DNA from: Solanum dulcamara
Taxonomy: Eukaryota > Streptophyta > Magnoliopsida > Solanales > Solanaceae
DNA length: 64,000 bases
Reading direction: 5' to 3'
Assembly (NCBI RefSeq): GCF_947179165.1
Contig: NC_077238.1
Location: 59,291,257-59,355,256 of the forward strand
Shown here: positions 49,011-59,259 of the stretch, piece by piece
Layout: each line of letters starts with the position of its first letter
How positions within the stretch are numbered: position 1 is the stretch's first letter
Program-made: the position numbers and the translations under genes
Notes under the pieces: generated by a model
What the model was told of the DNA's origin: nothing
The model's database searches: none
What the model saw: only the letters and a program-made list of their open reading frames with translations

Positions 49011-49383
49011 TGTTTCTATTGTCGAGCATTTCAACGACCTTTTTTATACTTTAAGAAGTATAAAAGGTATATAAAACACTACATAACAACCCTCATAAAA
49101 TTAAAATTATAAGGGGAGACCTTACCTTTCCCGAAATTGGCCAAAACACGCCGAAACCCGCCTTGAAAACCTCTTCATGTGATGAAACAGAGTGGACTGT
49201 TTCTATTGTCGATCATTTCCATGACTTTTTTTATACTTCCAGCAGTATACAAGGTATATAACACACTACATAACAACCCCATGAACTTCAAATTAGAAGG
49301 GGACACCTTACCTTTTCCGAAATTGGTCAAAACTCGCCAAAACCCACCTCGAAAGCCTCTTGATGTGCTGAAATGGAGTGGAC
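49011..49383. repeat. 187-bp tandem duplication inside the solo LTR
   Basis: Copy 1 runs 49011-49197 and copy 2 runs 49198-49383; both start TGTTTCTATTGTCGA and end GAGTGGAC. A third, more decayed partial copy seems to follow (about 49500-49600, with CTTGACGCGGCTGAAATG). The copies clearly differ, so the event is not recent. Confidence 0.8.
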
Positions 49384-49915
49384 TGTTTGCTGTCTGTTTG
49401 GTGCTTCTCCAAACCCTAAATTCACATTATTCACACCCTCATAACATTTCCAAATCCTTAACAAAACGTGGGAGAATAGAATCAAGCCATAGCTTATCAT
49501 ATGGCTTCCCAAACTTGCTGAAAATTAACTTCGGAACCTCCTTGACGCGGCTGAAATGTTCTGGCTGCTTGTTACTCATTTTTGCTGCTCCAAATAGGTA
49601 AGTTACATTATTAACCACCTCCACTTGATATAAGAATATCTTATCTAATTAATTTATGGAGCGAAATCGGGATGTACCTCTTTTTTTCTCCTTAAGCCGT
49701 CACCCTTTTCCTTTAGCTTTTAGGGTTTCTTTACCTTTGCTTTTGCTGCAGATTTTTGGATAGAACTGAAGTATAAGTCCCTATATACATATATATGTGG
49801 TCTTAGGAGGTGACAGGTGTCATCCCCATAGGGTGACACATGTCCATCCCCTATTGGGCCATGGATCCATGCCTTACCCTATGGCTGCCACATGTCCTTG
49901 TGAGGCCCACCTCCC

Positions 49916-49959
49916 AAGTAGGTGGGTCACCTACTTGACCCTAAGTAGGTGGGTCACCT
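49916..49959. repeat. Short direct repeat, 27-bp period
   Basis: AAGTAGGTGGGTCACCT occurs at 49916-49932 and again at 49943-49959, inside the solo LTR. Nearby GTGACA/TGTCA words add short inverted repeats. Confidence 0.7.
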
Positions 49960-50317
49960 GCTTGCTTGAGGTGCTATCACGTGTTATCTTTTTCCCTTCC
50001 TCGTGGGTTCGTAATCTCGTCTTATTTTAGAAGCCTACGTAATCCATGCTATGTAAGCTTGGTATGTCCTCAAGTAGCTCAAGTATGTAAGACGTCTATG
50101 TTGGTAGCTTACGTAGGTAAATCGAGTCCTACGACTCATTATTTGGCCTCCAATTCCTTTTGGATTCTTATGACTCTATTTCCAACCTTCTCTACTATGG
50201 GGTAACACATTCTTCTTTTCTTATAGTCATTTGATAGTAGCGTAGCTTATCCGGCTCACATGATAATGTCTGAAGAACTTAAGAGAAATTCTGAGCTCAA
50301 GAGTGTGGGGTGTAACA

Positions 50318-50973
50318 CACCTATTCTATAAAATCACAGTAGAAATTTAGATCTCAACTAGTGCAACATCATCCTCATCATACACTACACAACTAATTCT
50401 TTTATGACGAACTCCATAGACTGTAGTCTCCAAACTCACAGTGCTCACAACATAGTCATTCACTATACAATTCTCATTGGTCAAACCACTTCAAACACTA
50501 GATAGGCCATACAAGCACCATTCTTGATGTTGAACCACTAACCCGAAAGATAAGACATTCATACGATCTTCAAAGCCATTGCTCCTCTTTCCATACCATA
50601 TCCTCAAAGTACATTATTGAAACATAACCTTATTAACTCTTTTTGAATAAAAGTGACCCCACATGCTTTTCATAATTCTATCACTTCCGCCTCAAAACTA
50701 GATTTAACACCAAAACTATGCAATGACATCTCAACTGCACGCACGCAAAAGCGGGCATAAGTCATCACTATAAGTGAGAGAACAAAATAAAGTGATAGGA
50801 ATTAGATTGAATCAGGGACAAACGATAGAGAATCAAAAAATAATGATTTTTCCTAAAGTCTTCATAGCCTCCCAAATATAATTACAGACATCTCCGTACC
50901 AACGCTTAAGACTCTATTTAGACTTGGCTTGTATGCACATGAGAGCTAATAAACTGAGATTCTGATACCATTT
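50318..50973 (-). mobile_element. E3 internal region, 5' part with PBS
   Basis: The body of E3 next to its 5' LTR. On the minus strand the PBS at 50959-50970 reads TGGTATCAGAAT (10 of 12 matches to the tRNA-iMet complement), 3 bp from the LTR. The leader (about 50850-50955) aligns with the U1 leader at about 12400-12520 (shared CATAGCCTCCCAAA, GACATCTCCGTACCAA-type runs). No gag motif is visible before the solo LTR begins. E3 therefore looks like a non-autonomous relative of the array elements. Confidence 0.6.
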
Positions 50974-52369
50974 TGTCACAATCAGAATTTGAGTGTGATG
51001 TCACTTGTCCAATCCCATCAAAACAAGTCAGCCTAAACACAATAAACTATATAAATCAGTACGAAAGCAATTTAAATATATTAGATATAAAACAGCGAAA
51101 GACTTAATCAACTATAATAACCTCCAAAGACTAGTTATCACGTGTACAAGTCTCTAAATAAAATGTAAATGAAAAATAAGTACAAGTCTCAATGTCTTTG
51201 TTTCTCAAATAAAATAAAGCATGGTAAGAGGAACATGGGAGATCACCGGCATAAATCAACTACTTCTCAAGTCTCCTCAAAGCCTCTGATAAGGAAATGA
51301 AATATAGAATCATGGCCCAAGCTCGAAACCTACTCAAGTGTAGATATCAACGAGTAAGTACCAAACAACATAGTACTCAGCAAGCCAACTAAAAAATAAA
51401 GCAAATATAATAGAACAATAGAACTCCCTTCATCCCAACCGAACCTCCTCAACTACAAACCTTTATAGAAATCAACATAATCTAGAGTACACAATTTATA
51501 TGGCATATAGATCAATAATAGTTCATCAGCATCACCGAAAAAGTCACATTAGTATCAAGCATGTCAATCACAGATATAACAAGGGGTATATACACAACTT
51601 CACGATGAAAGCTAAGACATGATACAATGCAATGTGATGTCAAGTAAAGTGAAGGATGTCTGTCCTAATGATACACATCTATTGTTACTCAGATCGAAAC
51701 CTATGGGTAACGCACAAGGTCCATGAAGCCTTGCACCAGATCACAACAAGAAAATTCCTTCCACTTATCAAACTATCGAATGGTCCCTTGGGATTAGTTT
51801 ATAACCCCGTGCGCACAAACCATATATTCTACCCGAAAAAATTTGATGTTCTAGACTCAATAGAACCGTTGAAATTTGAATTTAAGATTTTCTTGACAAA
51901 AAATCTATTCAGTCACAATAAAACTAGTTTAGGACTTTAAAAGACCAAAACGCCCTCAGAGCTTCCAAAAAATACACTGAATATCTTTCTAGGCATAAAA
52001 GAATCCCCTAAATCTAATAGTTATTAGTATTCCATTTTGAGCATCGGAAATTTGAACATTGACCAAAGATAACTCCAAGGTCATAAACTCCACAAATTCC
52101 AATGTAGGACCTCAAATCTACGATATCACTCTAAAATTGATTCCGTCAATTTTCATAGACCACATTCCACGTTCCAGAGGTTATGAAATTGATGGAATTT
52201 CATTCTAAGACCCAAAACTCTAAATAACACCAAAAATCACTATTAGGCAACTTAAGATTTCACATCACCAACATCGAATACCGATCAAACATGACTCGGG
52301 GTAACTATCATGAGGGGTAAAATGGTCATTTTATAAAAAAATTCAAAAATGATCTTCAAGTTCATTACA
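50974..52369 (-). mobile_element. E3, right (5') LTR
   Basis: 1396 bp, TGTCACAATC to TTCATTACA. It pairs with the split left LTR (30043-31312 plus 42906-43683) but lacks about 1 kb of it near 51650-51720. The outer flank is ATATT; the matching target copy on the left is lost. Confidence 0.7.
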
Positions 52370-52846
52370 ATATTGTATAATCGGTGTATACATTCTACGA
52401 CTTTTGGCAAGCTATATTGTATAATTATTGTATATTTTCCATGACTTTTGATTATTTTTTTATGCTAATAAAATATGATTATATTTATTGTAAACTAATT
52501 ACTTTATTGTACAAATTTAAAATTGACCCATAACTAATTATACTGTGTTCAATGTAAATTGTAATATGGATTGGCCCACATACTGTCATCTATTCTTCTC
52601 CACACTAAACACGTGTCGTAACCATGTCCATATTTCCAAGCTTTCATTAACTTCTTTCATGTTACCCTCTATGCCTCACCTTTCTCACTCTGTATCTGCT
52701 AGATATTCTTGGGTATCCTCTTTGTTTCTTTGAAGAAAATCATTTTTTTCATAGAAAAATTTAAACCATTATATACATTTCTTTCAACTTCTAGAGATAT
52801 TTGAGATTACAAGTAAATAAGTTTTCTTCTAATTCTTGATTCATCT
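52370..52846 (+). promoter_or_regulatory. Possible promoter region of a small gene
   Basis: This is AT-rich sequence outside any LTR. It holds ACACGTGTC with a perfect G-box CACGTG at 52610-52615, and TATATA at 52770-52775, 72 bp before the ATG at 52847. Transcription would then start about 30 bp downstream of the TATA box, leaving a leader of about 45 nt. Motifs of this size occur by chance, so the case rests on their order together with the intron signals downstream. Confidence 0.35.
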
Positions 52847-53158
52847 ATGAGTGTGTTACTCATAGCATGCTCTATTTTATTAGAGAAAAAAGACCAAAAG
52901 CTTGCAGTCTCAATCTCAATTTCCTTTTTAGCTCTTCAACAAGGTTGTAACCTTCTCAATCTCCACAAAGAATCTGGTCTCAAGTTTGTTAATGAACATC
53001 ATTTTGGAAAATATATAAATTTTTGGGGTAAGTTTTTTTCAAATTCACAAGCTGTGTTATATTCTTGATTTTTTTGTTCTGATCTTCTTAATGGGTTGTT
53101 TGCAGAGATCAACTTTGCTAAGGATTATATTAAGATTTATGGGGCAATTTTGAAGTAA
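52847..53158 (+). CDS. Candidate small two-exon gene, unknown product
   Basis: Exon 1 is 52847-53027 and exon 2 is 53106-53158, joined across a 78-bp intron (53028-53105). The intron starts GTAAGT, is T-rich, has a CTTAAT branch-like word and ends TTGTTTGCAG, all textbook plant splice signals. The spliced frame stays open and ends at TAA, giving about 78 residues. The protein begins M-S-V-L-L-I-A-C-S-I-L-L, a hydrophobic start that could be a signal or anchor segment, and ends I-K-I-Y-G-A-I-L-K. I do not recognise it and propose no function. The ATG context is poor (T at -3). It could instead be a duplicated fragment of a larger gene. The foldback transposon starts 49 bp after the stop. Confidence 0.35.
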
Positions 53159-53207
53159 CCTAGTTTAGATCTTTACCACGATGCTAACAAATGGTACAAT
53201 ATTATAT

Positions 53208-54187
53208 GGTAGAATGACTTGGGAGATCCTTATACTTGACTTTGTTTGTAAGTTAGACCCTTATACTTACTTCTTTGCCAACTGAACCCTTAAACCCACT
53301 CAAACACAATATTTTAAACCCCTTTCTCATCCGATGTGTGTAAGTGTATTTCTAAATTTCTGAAATGTAGAACATTATGTTCATAATATTTTCTCCCAAA
53401 TTGAGAGGCAAATTCATGCTAAATAGATCAAATTCTTATGTATTTGACTTGAATTTTACATTACAAGTTCACAAATACAAACCCAACAAATTCTCATCAC
53501 AATTTTGAATTAATTTCATAAATTAACAAAAACCATTTATTGTTCTTCAAGCTTCCTCAAGCATAATAATGGAGAGTTTTAATTTTTCAATACCCAATAT
53601 CACCCTTCACATAATACAAACAATATTCAAAATATACTCACAAAATTTAAACATTTGAGGATGAAAATGTGGTGGAACAAAAAATGGCCAAGGAAGGTAT
53701 TGATTTGTAGAAAAATAAAATAAAATTTGACAGAGCATTGAGATATAGGGATAAAAAGTTTAGTAGGGGGAGGAGGGGTGATGTTAAGAAAAAGAAGAAT
53801 AAGAATGGGGTGGGTATGATGGGAAGAAAAAGTGGGTTGGGAAGAAGAAAGTAGGGTGAGTGTAGGTGTGTGTATGGGGGGTGGCCGGGGGACGAGGGGC
53901 TGGGAAAAGGAGGTTCTTCCTTCTTTTAATTTTTTTTAATTACAGATTTTTTTTAATTCTTAATAATTCTTTAATGTAAAATATTTAACCTCACTCGCTT
54001 TAAAACGCATGTAATGACCCATCTTTCCAACTCAGCAACATCAATGCCACGTAAGTTTGGTAAATGGCCAGAGGAGTTTAAAATATTGTGTTTTGGTGAG
54101 TTGAGGGGTTCAGTTGGTAAACTCGTAAGTATAAGGGTCCAACTTACAAATGGAGCCAAGTATAAGGGTCTCCCAGGTCATTCCGCC
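53208..54187. mobile_element. Foldback / MULE-like MITE with ~115-bp terminal inverted repeats
   Basis: The ends are long inverted repeats: left 53208-53324 and right about 54072-54187, both (outside in) GG..GAATGACYTGGGAGA followed by CCTTATACTTG and, further in, AACTGAACCC and AACACAATATTTTAAA. The total is about 980 bp and no transposase is encoded, so it is non-autonomous. The long TIRs with a GG start suggest the Mutator superfamily. The flanking 9-mers (53199-53207 and 54188-54196) match at 6 of 9 positions, compatible with a decayed 9-bp target duplication but weak in AT-rich DNA. The centre (about 53690-53920) is purine-rich with a G-quadruplex motif. Confidence 0.8.
53876..53904 (+). 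other. G-quadruplex motif inside the MITE
   Basis: Four G-runs of 6, 5, 4 and 3 separated by loops TGGCC, ACGA and CT fit the G3+N1-7 rule. They lie at the 3' end of a ~150-bp purine-rich tract (53757-53912). Seen in the sequence; folding is inference. Confidence 0.6.
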
Positions 54188-54280
54188 AAATTAGTTTTTC
54201 AATACTTTTTAAGGTGTATTTTGTCTTTTTATGCTGTTCATGGACTATTTTTTATAAAAAAAATTCTTTAGTCTAATTTG

Positions 54281-55254
54281 TGATTAATATTGAATTTGGA
54301 GCTCAATTATTATGTGAAAGTTGTGGGTGTGAGAGTTGTAGTTGAGTTTTCTTTATAATGCTAATGGTTGATTGTGGCGGAGCTAAAATCTTCACTAAGA
54401 GCTTTAAAACACGAAGAAGTAAAGCCATAGAGAAACCAAAAAATGTTCAACACCTACCATATATACATAACTCTTTTTTATTATGTATTAAGTATACTTT
54501 TTTATTGAAAGTGGTTTGGGTGAACACTTAGCTTATCTGTCTATGCCCATGTTATTTTATTGTTCTTTTGATTTTCAATTTTTTTTCTTTGGAAGTTAGA
54601 ATCTTTAGTTGGATATTTATTGTGTTTCTGATTAATGATGAATCTTGGAGTTTATTTTTTCTGGGAAAGCTGTGGGGGTATTAGAGTTGGTATTAAAAAC
54701 TTTTCTTTGATTAAACTTTTTAGAGCTACTGTTTACTTTATTCTTTGAGCTTTCCAAGTGTTTTTGCTTTGAAAGTTTGAATTCTTACTGGATTTTTTGT
54801 TGTGTTTGTGATTGATAATGAATCTTGGGGTTTATTTTTCTTGGGAAAGTTGTGAGTGTTAGAGATGGCAATGACAACTTTTCTTATTATACTTTTTAGT
54901 GCTACTATTTATTTTATTCTTTCAGGTTTTCATGTGTTTCTACTTGGAAAGTTAGAATCTTTAGTTCATTTTTTGTCGTTTTGGTGATTGATGATGAATT
55001 TCAGAGCTTAGTTTATCTGGATGAGCCGTGGGTGTGAGAGTTGGAAGCCTCAACTTTTCTTAGATTACTCTTTTTAATGTTGCTATTTATACTGTTCTTT
55101 AATTTTCAATCTTTTTTGCTTTTAAAGTTATAATCTTCAGTGTTTTTGTTGTTTTTGTGATAAATAATGAAAATTGGTGTTTAGTTTTCCTGGTGAAGCT
55201 GTAGGTGTGAGATTTTGAAGCCAAGATGCTCCTGCTGAACCTGCACCAGCTAAG
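54281..55254. repeat. Degenerate ~176-bp tandem repeat
   Basis: Unit starts TGATTAATGATGAATCTTGG and variants occur at 54281, 54629, 54809, 54985 and 55158. The last four are spaced 180, 176 and 173 bp; the first gap (348) equals two units. Each unit carries, in order, a GGAAAGCTGTGGGTGTGAGA-like block, AACTTTTCTT, a GCTACTATTTA block, TTCAATCTTTTTTGCTTT-like sequence and a GTTAGAATCTTTAGT block. No open frame runs through it. Interval 55255-55980 beyond it holds no feature I can name. Confidence 0.75.
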
Positions 55255-56097
55255 GTACTTATTTTATTGTTGAAGTGCTTATCTTTTGGCATTGACCACT
55301 TTTGTTGTTCTTATAACTATGGAGAGGAGATCTTTAATAGTTTACTTCATGATATTTACAATTGAATTTGTCAAAATAAATTGAACATAATCAACCATTT
55401 CTGATGCGACAACTCTCTGTCAGTTCAATGCGTCTATAAGAGATAATGTTCAAATGGGTGAATTTGTTGATTTCCACAACCAACCCCGCAAGAATGTTGG
55501 ATAGAAATGAAAACCTTGTAAGTATTTGAGAAAGTAAATGTTTGTTTTTGGTATGTCAAAACATGGAAGTGATATTTGTTGCTTCGAAACATTCACCACT
55601 TTTATTTTTTTATTTTTGGAGTGAAGGCTGAAAAACTTACCTAAACTAGTGTGAGGATAGTACATGAAATATCACTATTGGTTCACGTAGGAGAAGTGAA
55701 CTATTGATGGTTGAGGTGTATTTATACAAATAGTTGGTGATAGTTCTAGTTAAGGGAAGAAGCACAAATACTGAATACTTTAGGTGTAATTTTGATTATT
55801 GACTCTTTGTTTCTCATTTCTTGCACAATAATTTTTTGGTTATTCTCTGTTAATGATATCGATAATATACATTAACTTGTAGGAATTTTATTATGAATTT
55901 CGTCTTCCAAACTACTTATTTTGGCTTCTCCTGGAGGTGATGGATAGATTTAAAAAAGAAAAGTTAATGTATTACTCATGTTGAATGGAATTATCAATAT
56001 TACAAATAGTTGCAAAACATTCCTACTGTTGTGCATTTATATTTAATTTTATATATCAAGTAAACATGATCTTTTGCTATATTTTTTTCCAATTTTT

Positions 56098-56207
56098 CTC
56101 AGAGTTAATGTCAAGTGAAGAAATTGTTGAAAGAGGTAGTAGTGTGGGGGATTATGATGAATCTAGGTTTTCATTAGCTGACCCATATGTAGAAACCATG
56201 GAAGGAC
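56098..56207 (+). pseudogene. Exon-like segment cut off by a retroelement LTR
   Basis: A pyrimidine-rich run ending TTTTTCTCAG at about 56100 looks like a strong plant 3' splice site. It is followed by a 110-bp open segment with protein-like, charged composition (S-S-E-E-I-V-E-R-G-S-S, D-Y-D-E-S-R-F, Y-V-E-T-M-E-G). At about 56208 the sequence changes to an LTR start (TGTCACAAACCTGACC), which adds a short chance tail and a stop. I do not recognise the protein. It may be an exon of a host gene or of a DNA transposon, truncated by the insertion. Confidence 0.35.
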
Positions 56208-56367
56208 ATGTCACAAACCTGACCTACCATGAGTGGCACCCACACTAACCCTTCGGTGGGAGAATTATATACAAACTCAATTAAACCCAGCAACACCATT
56301 TTTAAGAAGCAAGTTGTGCAATGAGACAAATTTAAAAGTAGTTTCAATTAAATAAAGGATTGAGTCA
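56208..56367 (-). mobile_element. LTR start fragment of an unidentified element
   Basis: Begins TGTCACAAACCTGACC on the plus strand, in the style of the other minus-strand LTR ends here, followed by GAGTGGCACCCACACTAACC and CGGTGGGAG. It stops where the next LTR starts at 56368. There is no PBS to its left, so it would be the far end of a solo LTR or a fragment. Confidence 0.4.
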
Positions 56368-56731
56368 TGTCACGATCCAAGCTAGGTCCTGTACATGATA
56401 TGATGCTTAAGATCCCATGAGACCCCAAATAAACCTCTTAGTATATCATGCATATGGTAAGTAAGAAATATCGAAATAAAATCGTAAATGTGAAAGTTAA
56501 ATCTCAAAGTATAGATGTCTCAATAAAAGAGAATCAAAACATAATCTACGAATAAATGGGAACTACATACTCATGGTGGTATGACAAGCCTCTACCAGTC
56601 TAGATGGGGGGAAGGGTGATTACGAGAAGCCCTAGCTCACCCAAACCATAAGAAGACAAGAGTAATAATAAAAGACATAAAGAAACCATCATGGTTACTC
56701 CCTCGAAACATGATGACTCACCAACTAGTTT
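56368..56731 (-). mobile_element. Truncated LTR of the E1/E5 family
   Basis: About 364 bp from TGTCACGATCCAAGCTAGG, collinear with the first part of the E1 and E5 LTRs (AGACCCCAAATAAACCTCTT, AAGCCCTAGCTCACCC, GATGACTCACCAACTAG). It stops exactly where the full E5 LTR starts. Confidence 0.65.
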
Positions 56732-58975
56732 TGTCATAATCCTACCTAGGGCCTAGTCATAACACGATGATCGAAACCCATGAAAGACTCTAACCAATCC
56801 TCTTGACATATTATAAAGCATACATAATGTAAGGTAAATATGGAAATAACATAAAAGGAGTCTAAATCATGAATCATAAAGAGTATAAGAATTTTACAAC
56901 ATAGATCCTAAACATATGTCCAACAAATATCTCTACTACATAAGAAGGATGGGAACTAAGACATGTCCCTAGCTCACTCTCAACAAAATGTAAAGGAATA
57001 AATGTCTTTGAAAGAAGAAATAACTCGTAACTAGTCCCCGATAGATGAGGACTAACCAAAAGACTTCGCCCGATGGTATACTCTACTAGCCACGTGTGAT
57101 ATGAGAGTGATCCGCAATCCCTACATTAAATGAGATAATGTAGGAACAATATGTGTTAGTATATTTGAATGTACAAAGTATGAGGGCATGTCATGCAATA
57201 TAAATCATAAGATGCAATAATCAATCTTGAAAATATGATAAAGAGGATAAGTAAAGTCATGAGAAAACCTTAATGATTAAGCATTAAAAGAGCATACTTG
57301 AAATCGTGAAAGAACATAAGAGACTATGCATATGTGGGATAAAATCATAACCGACAATAAGACCATGCGAGCTATAACATGATTTCTCGATGTCTCCCCA
57401 TACAACAGAAGAAATGGGAATCTACTTGCAAAGGTAGACTCTACCCCACTAGGTGGGTCATGTACATACACTATATGTGGATCCACTAGTCAAGCCATGA
57501 AGGAAATCCTATGGTGGCATGTAGTTTAAGGGACTTGAGGCTGCTACTAAGGCTTTTGATAGTGCCCTCACCTCAAAGTCCATTCGGTGGTAAGTCAAAA
57601 TTCACGGAATACATAATATAGTAATCATACTTAGGATATATTATAACTTGTTCAGAAACTTTATAATTCATAGAATATCTCATTTCATAATATAATTGTA
57701 ATGTGAGTATTGACCTTCCATCATTACAAATTATACTTGAAGAATTCATATCATTAGGTCCTAGGTCACCACATAGGGCCCTAAGTCACATTTCTTCATA
57801 ACTTGCATAAAATTGATATCTTGAACATACTTGTAATTCATGATCATAATTTATACTTGAATTTGAAGTAAAGCTCATGTACATAGTCAATTTAAATGAA
57901 AATCATGATAATATTTTGAAATCATTGAATTCATAATCATACTTCAAAATATCATCATTGAAAATAGCTTCATGCATGGGCATTCATAATTCAACTTAAA
58001 ATCATGAAATTCATGTAGAAACATAATTATAATGGTCATCTATAATAATTAAAAACATTTTTGAAACACCCCAATACAATTCATCTAATTAGGGTTACAA
58101 ATCCAATTAAAATTTATGAGATTTTGAATGAAAACTTTAGGACGCCATAGGTGAAAGAGACCCATGGATCAACCCCTACATACCTTAAATGAATTTGACC
58201 TTGGGATTGAAAAAAGAGACCTGTTCTTGAAGAATCCCTAGCCAAACTTGATGAAGAAGATGGACCCTTTAATGAATATTGAGAGAGAAGTCTTTAAGTT
58301 GTTTGGAAAATGATATTGGAAAGGAATAGGTTTAAGAGTATTGTGGACATTTCGTAATGAATCTAGTCCAAAAAATGTTCATATATATTAATGATAGAAT
58401 AGGAAAATGACCAGATTACCCCTCACAAATTGGAACTAGGAATCACCACGGAGGACAATGCTCATCAAAGCCCGTGGTGGTGTCCATGAAGTCAGACTTA
58501 AAATTAAAATCTTGGGAGTTGCAGAGAAGAGTTTCAGAACTTCCTCCATGGAATCCTTCACAGTCCGTGGAATGCATAACGGTCGATGGACCATGGCCAT
58601 GGTGCAGGACCTATAGGATGATCTGTAGGAGTGACCACCACAGAATATACCACAGTCTGTAAAGAGCTATACGGTCTATGGTGGTGAGCTATGGTCCTAT
58701 CCTTGGAATCATTTTCTGAGGTCTTAGGAGAGGGGTCACCACGGAGGGCTTCACGGCCCATGGTTCTCACCACAACCTATGGTCCCTTACCGTGGACCTC
58801 ACCCTGCAGGATTAAGTTCCAGAATCACTACCACAGTCACTCACCACGAGACGTAGTGCATACCATGGCTCCTGATGGCCTTCCAGGGTCATCACCTAGT
58901 TCCAAATATTTTAGGTTTTAGAATTTTCATTTTTTGATCCTCAGTTTTCAACTTTTTAAATTTTAGGGTCTTACA
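56732..58975 (-). mobile_element. E5, 3' LTR
   Basis: 2244 bp, TGTCATAATCC to GGGTCTTACA, similar in length and layout to the E1 LTRs. A CCACGG/CCGTGG-rich stretch lies at about 58440-58880, as in E1. It is followed on its inner side by a purine stretch (minus strand CCAAGGAAGAAATAT) and the pol relic. The open frames at 58474-58921 lie in this repeat. Confidence 0.8.
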
Positions 58976-59259
58976 ATATTTCTTCCTTGGAAACATTTGT
59001 CCTCGAAGGGGACTCAAGTTAGCATAAATAGAATACAAAAGAAATATAGCAATCCATCATGAATGTAAAACATGTCGATAATGCATAAAACATGAAATCT
59101 TCAATCTTAAGAAAAAGCATGACTTTAAAACTCATTTCATGAACATGAATACATATGTAAACATGAGAACAACTAAAACATATGATTTGGGTTGGTTGGA
59201 TCATGAAGGAACTAAATACCTCAACTAGGCATGAAAGGAAAGAGATGAGGATATCATAC

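Larger units (their letters stand above)
47065..50317 (-). mobile_element. Probable solo LTR inserted in the E3 interior
   Basis: About 3.25 kb from TGTCATGACCCAATCCCG to GGGGTGTAACA, the two inverted ends of a minus-oriented LTR, with E3-type sequence on both sides and no coding sequence, PBS or PPT of its own. A clean 5-bp target duplication is not evident (ACTTC before, CACCT after), so the boundaries may be off by a few bases or the flanks are mutated. It includes a 187-bp duplication (49011-49383). The open frame at 49179-49601 crosses this duplication and is not convincing as a gene. Confidence 0.6.

Noticed and set aside
49179..49601. 140-codon open frame with hydrophobic start
   Set aside because: Crosses a 187-bp duplicated LTR segment and the composition follows the repeat; two overlapping frames on the other strand are equally open.
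54281..55254. Centromeric satellite, suggested by the ~176-bp unit
   Set aside because: Only four to five strongly diverged units; no long homogeneous array in the window.
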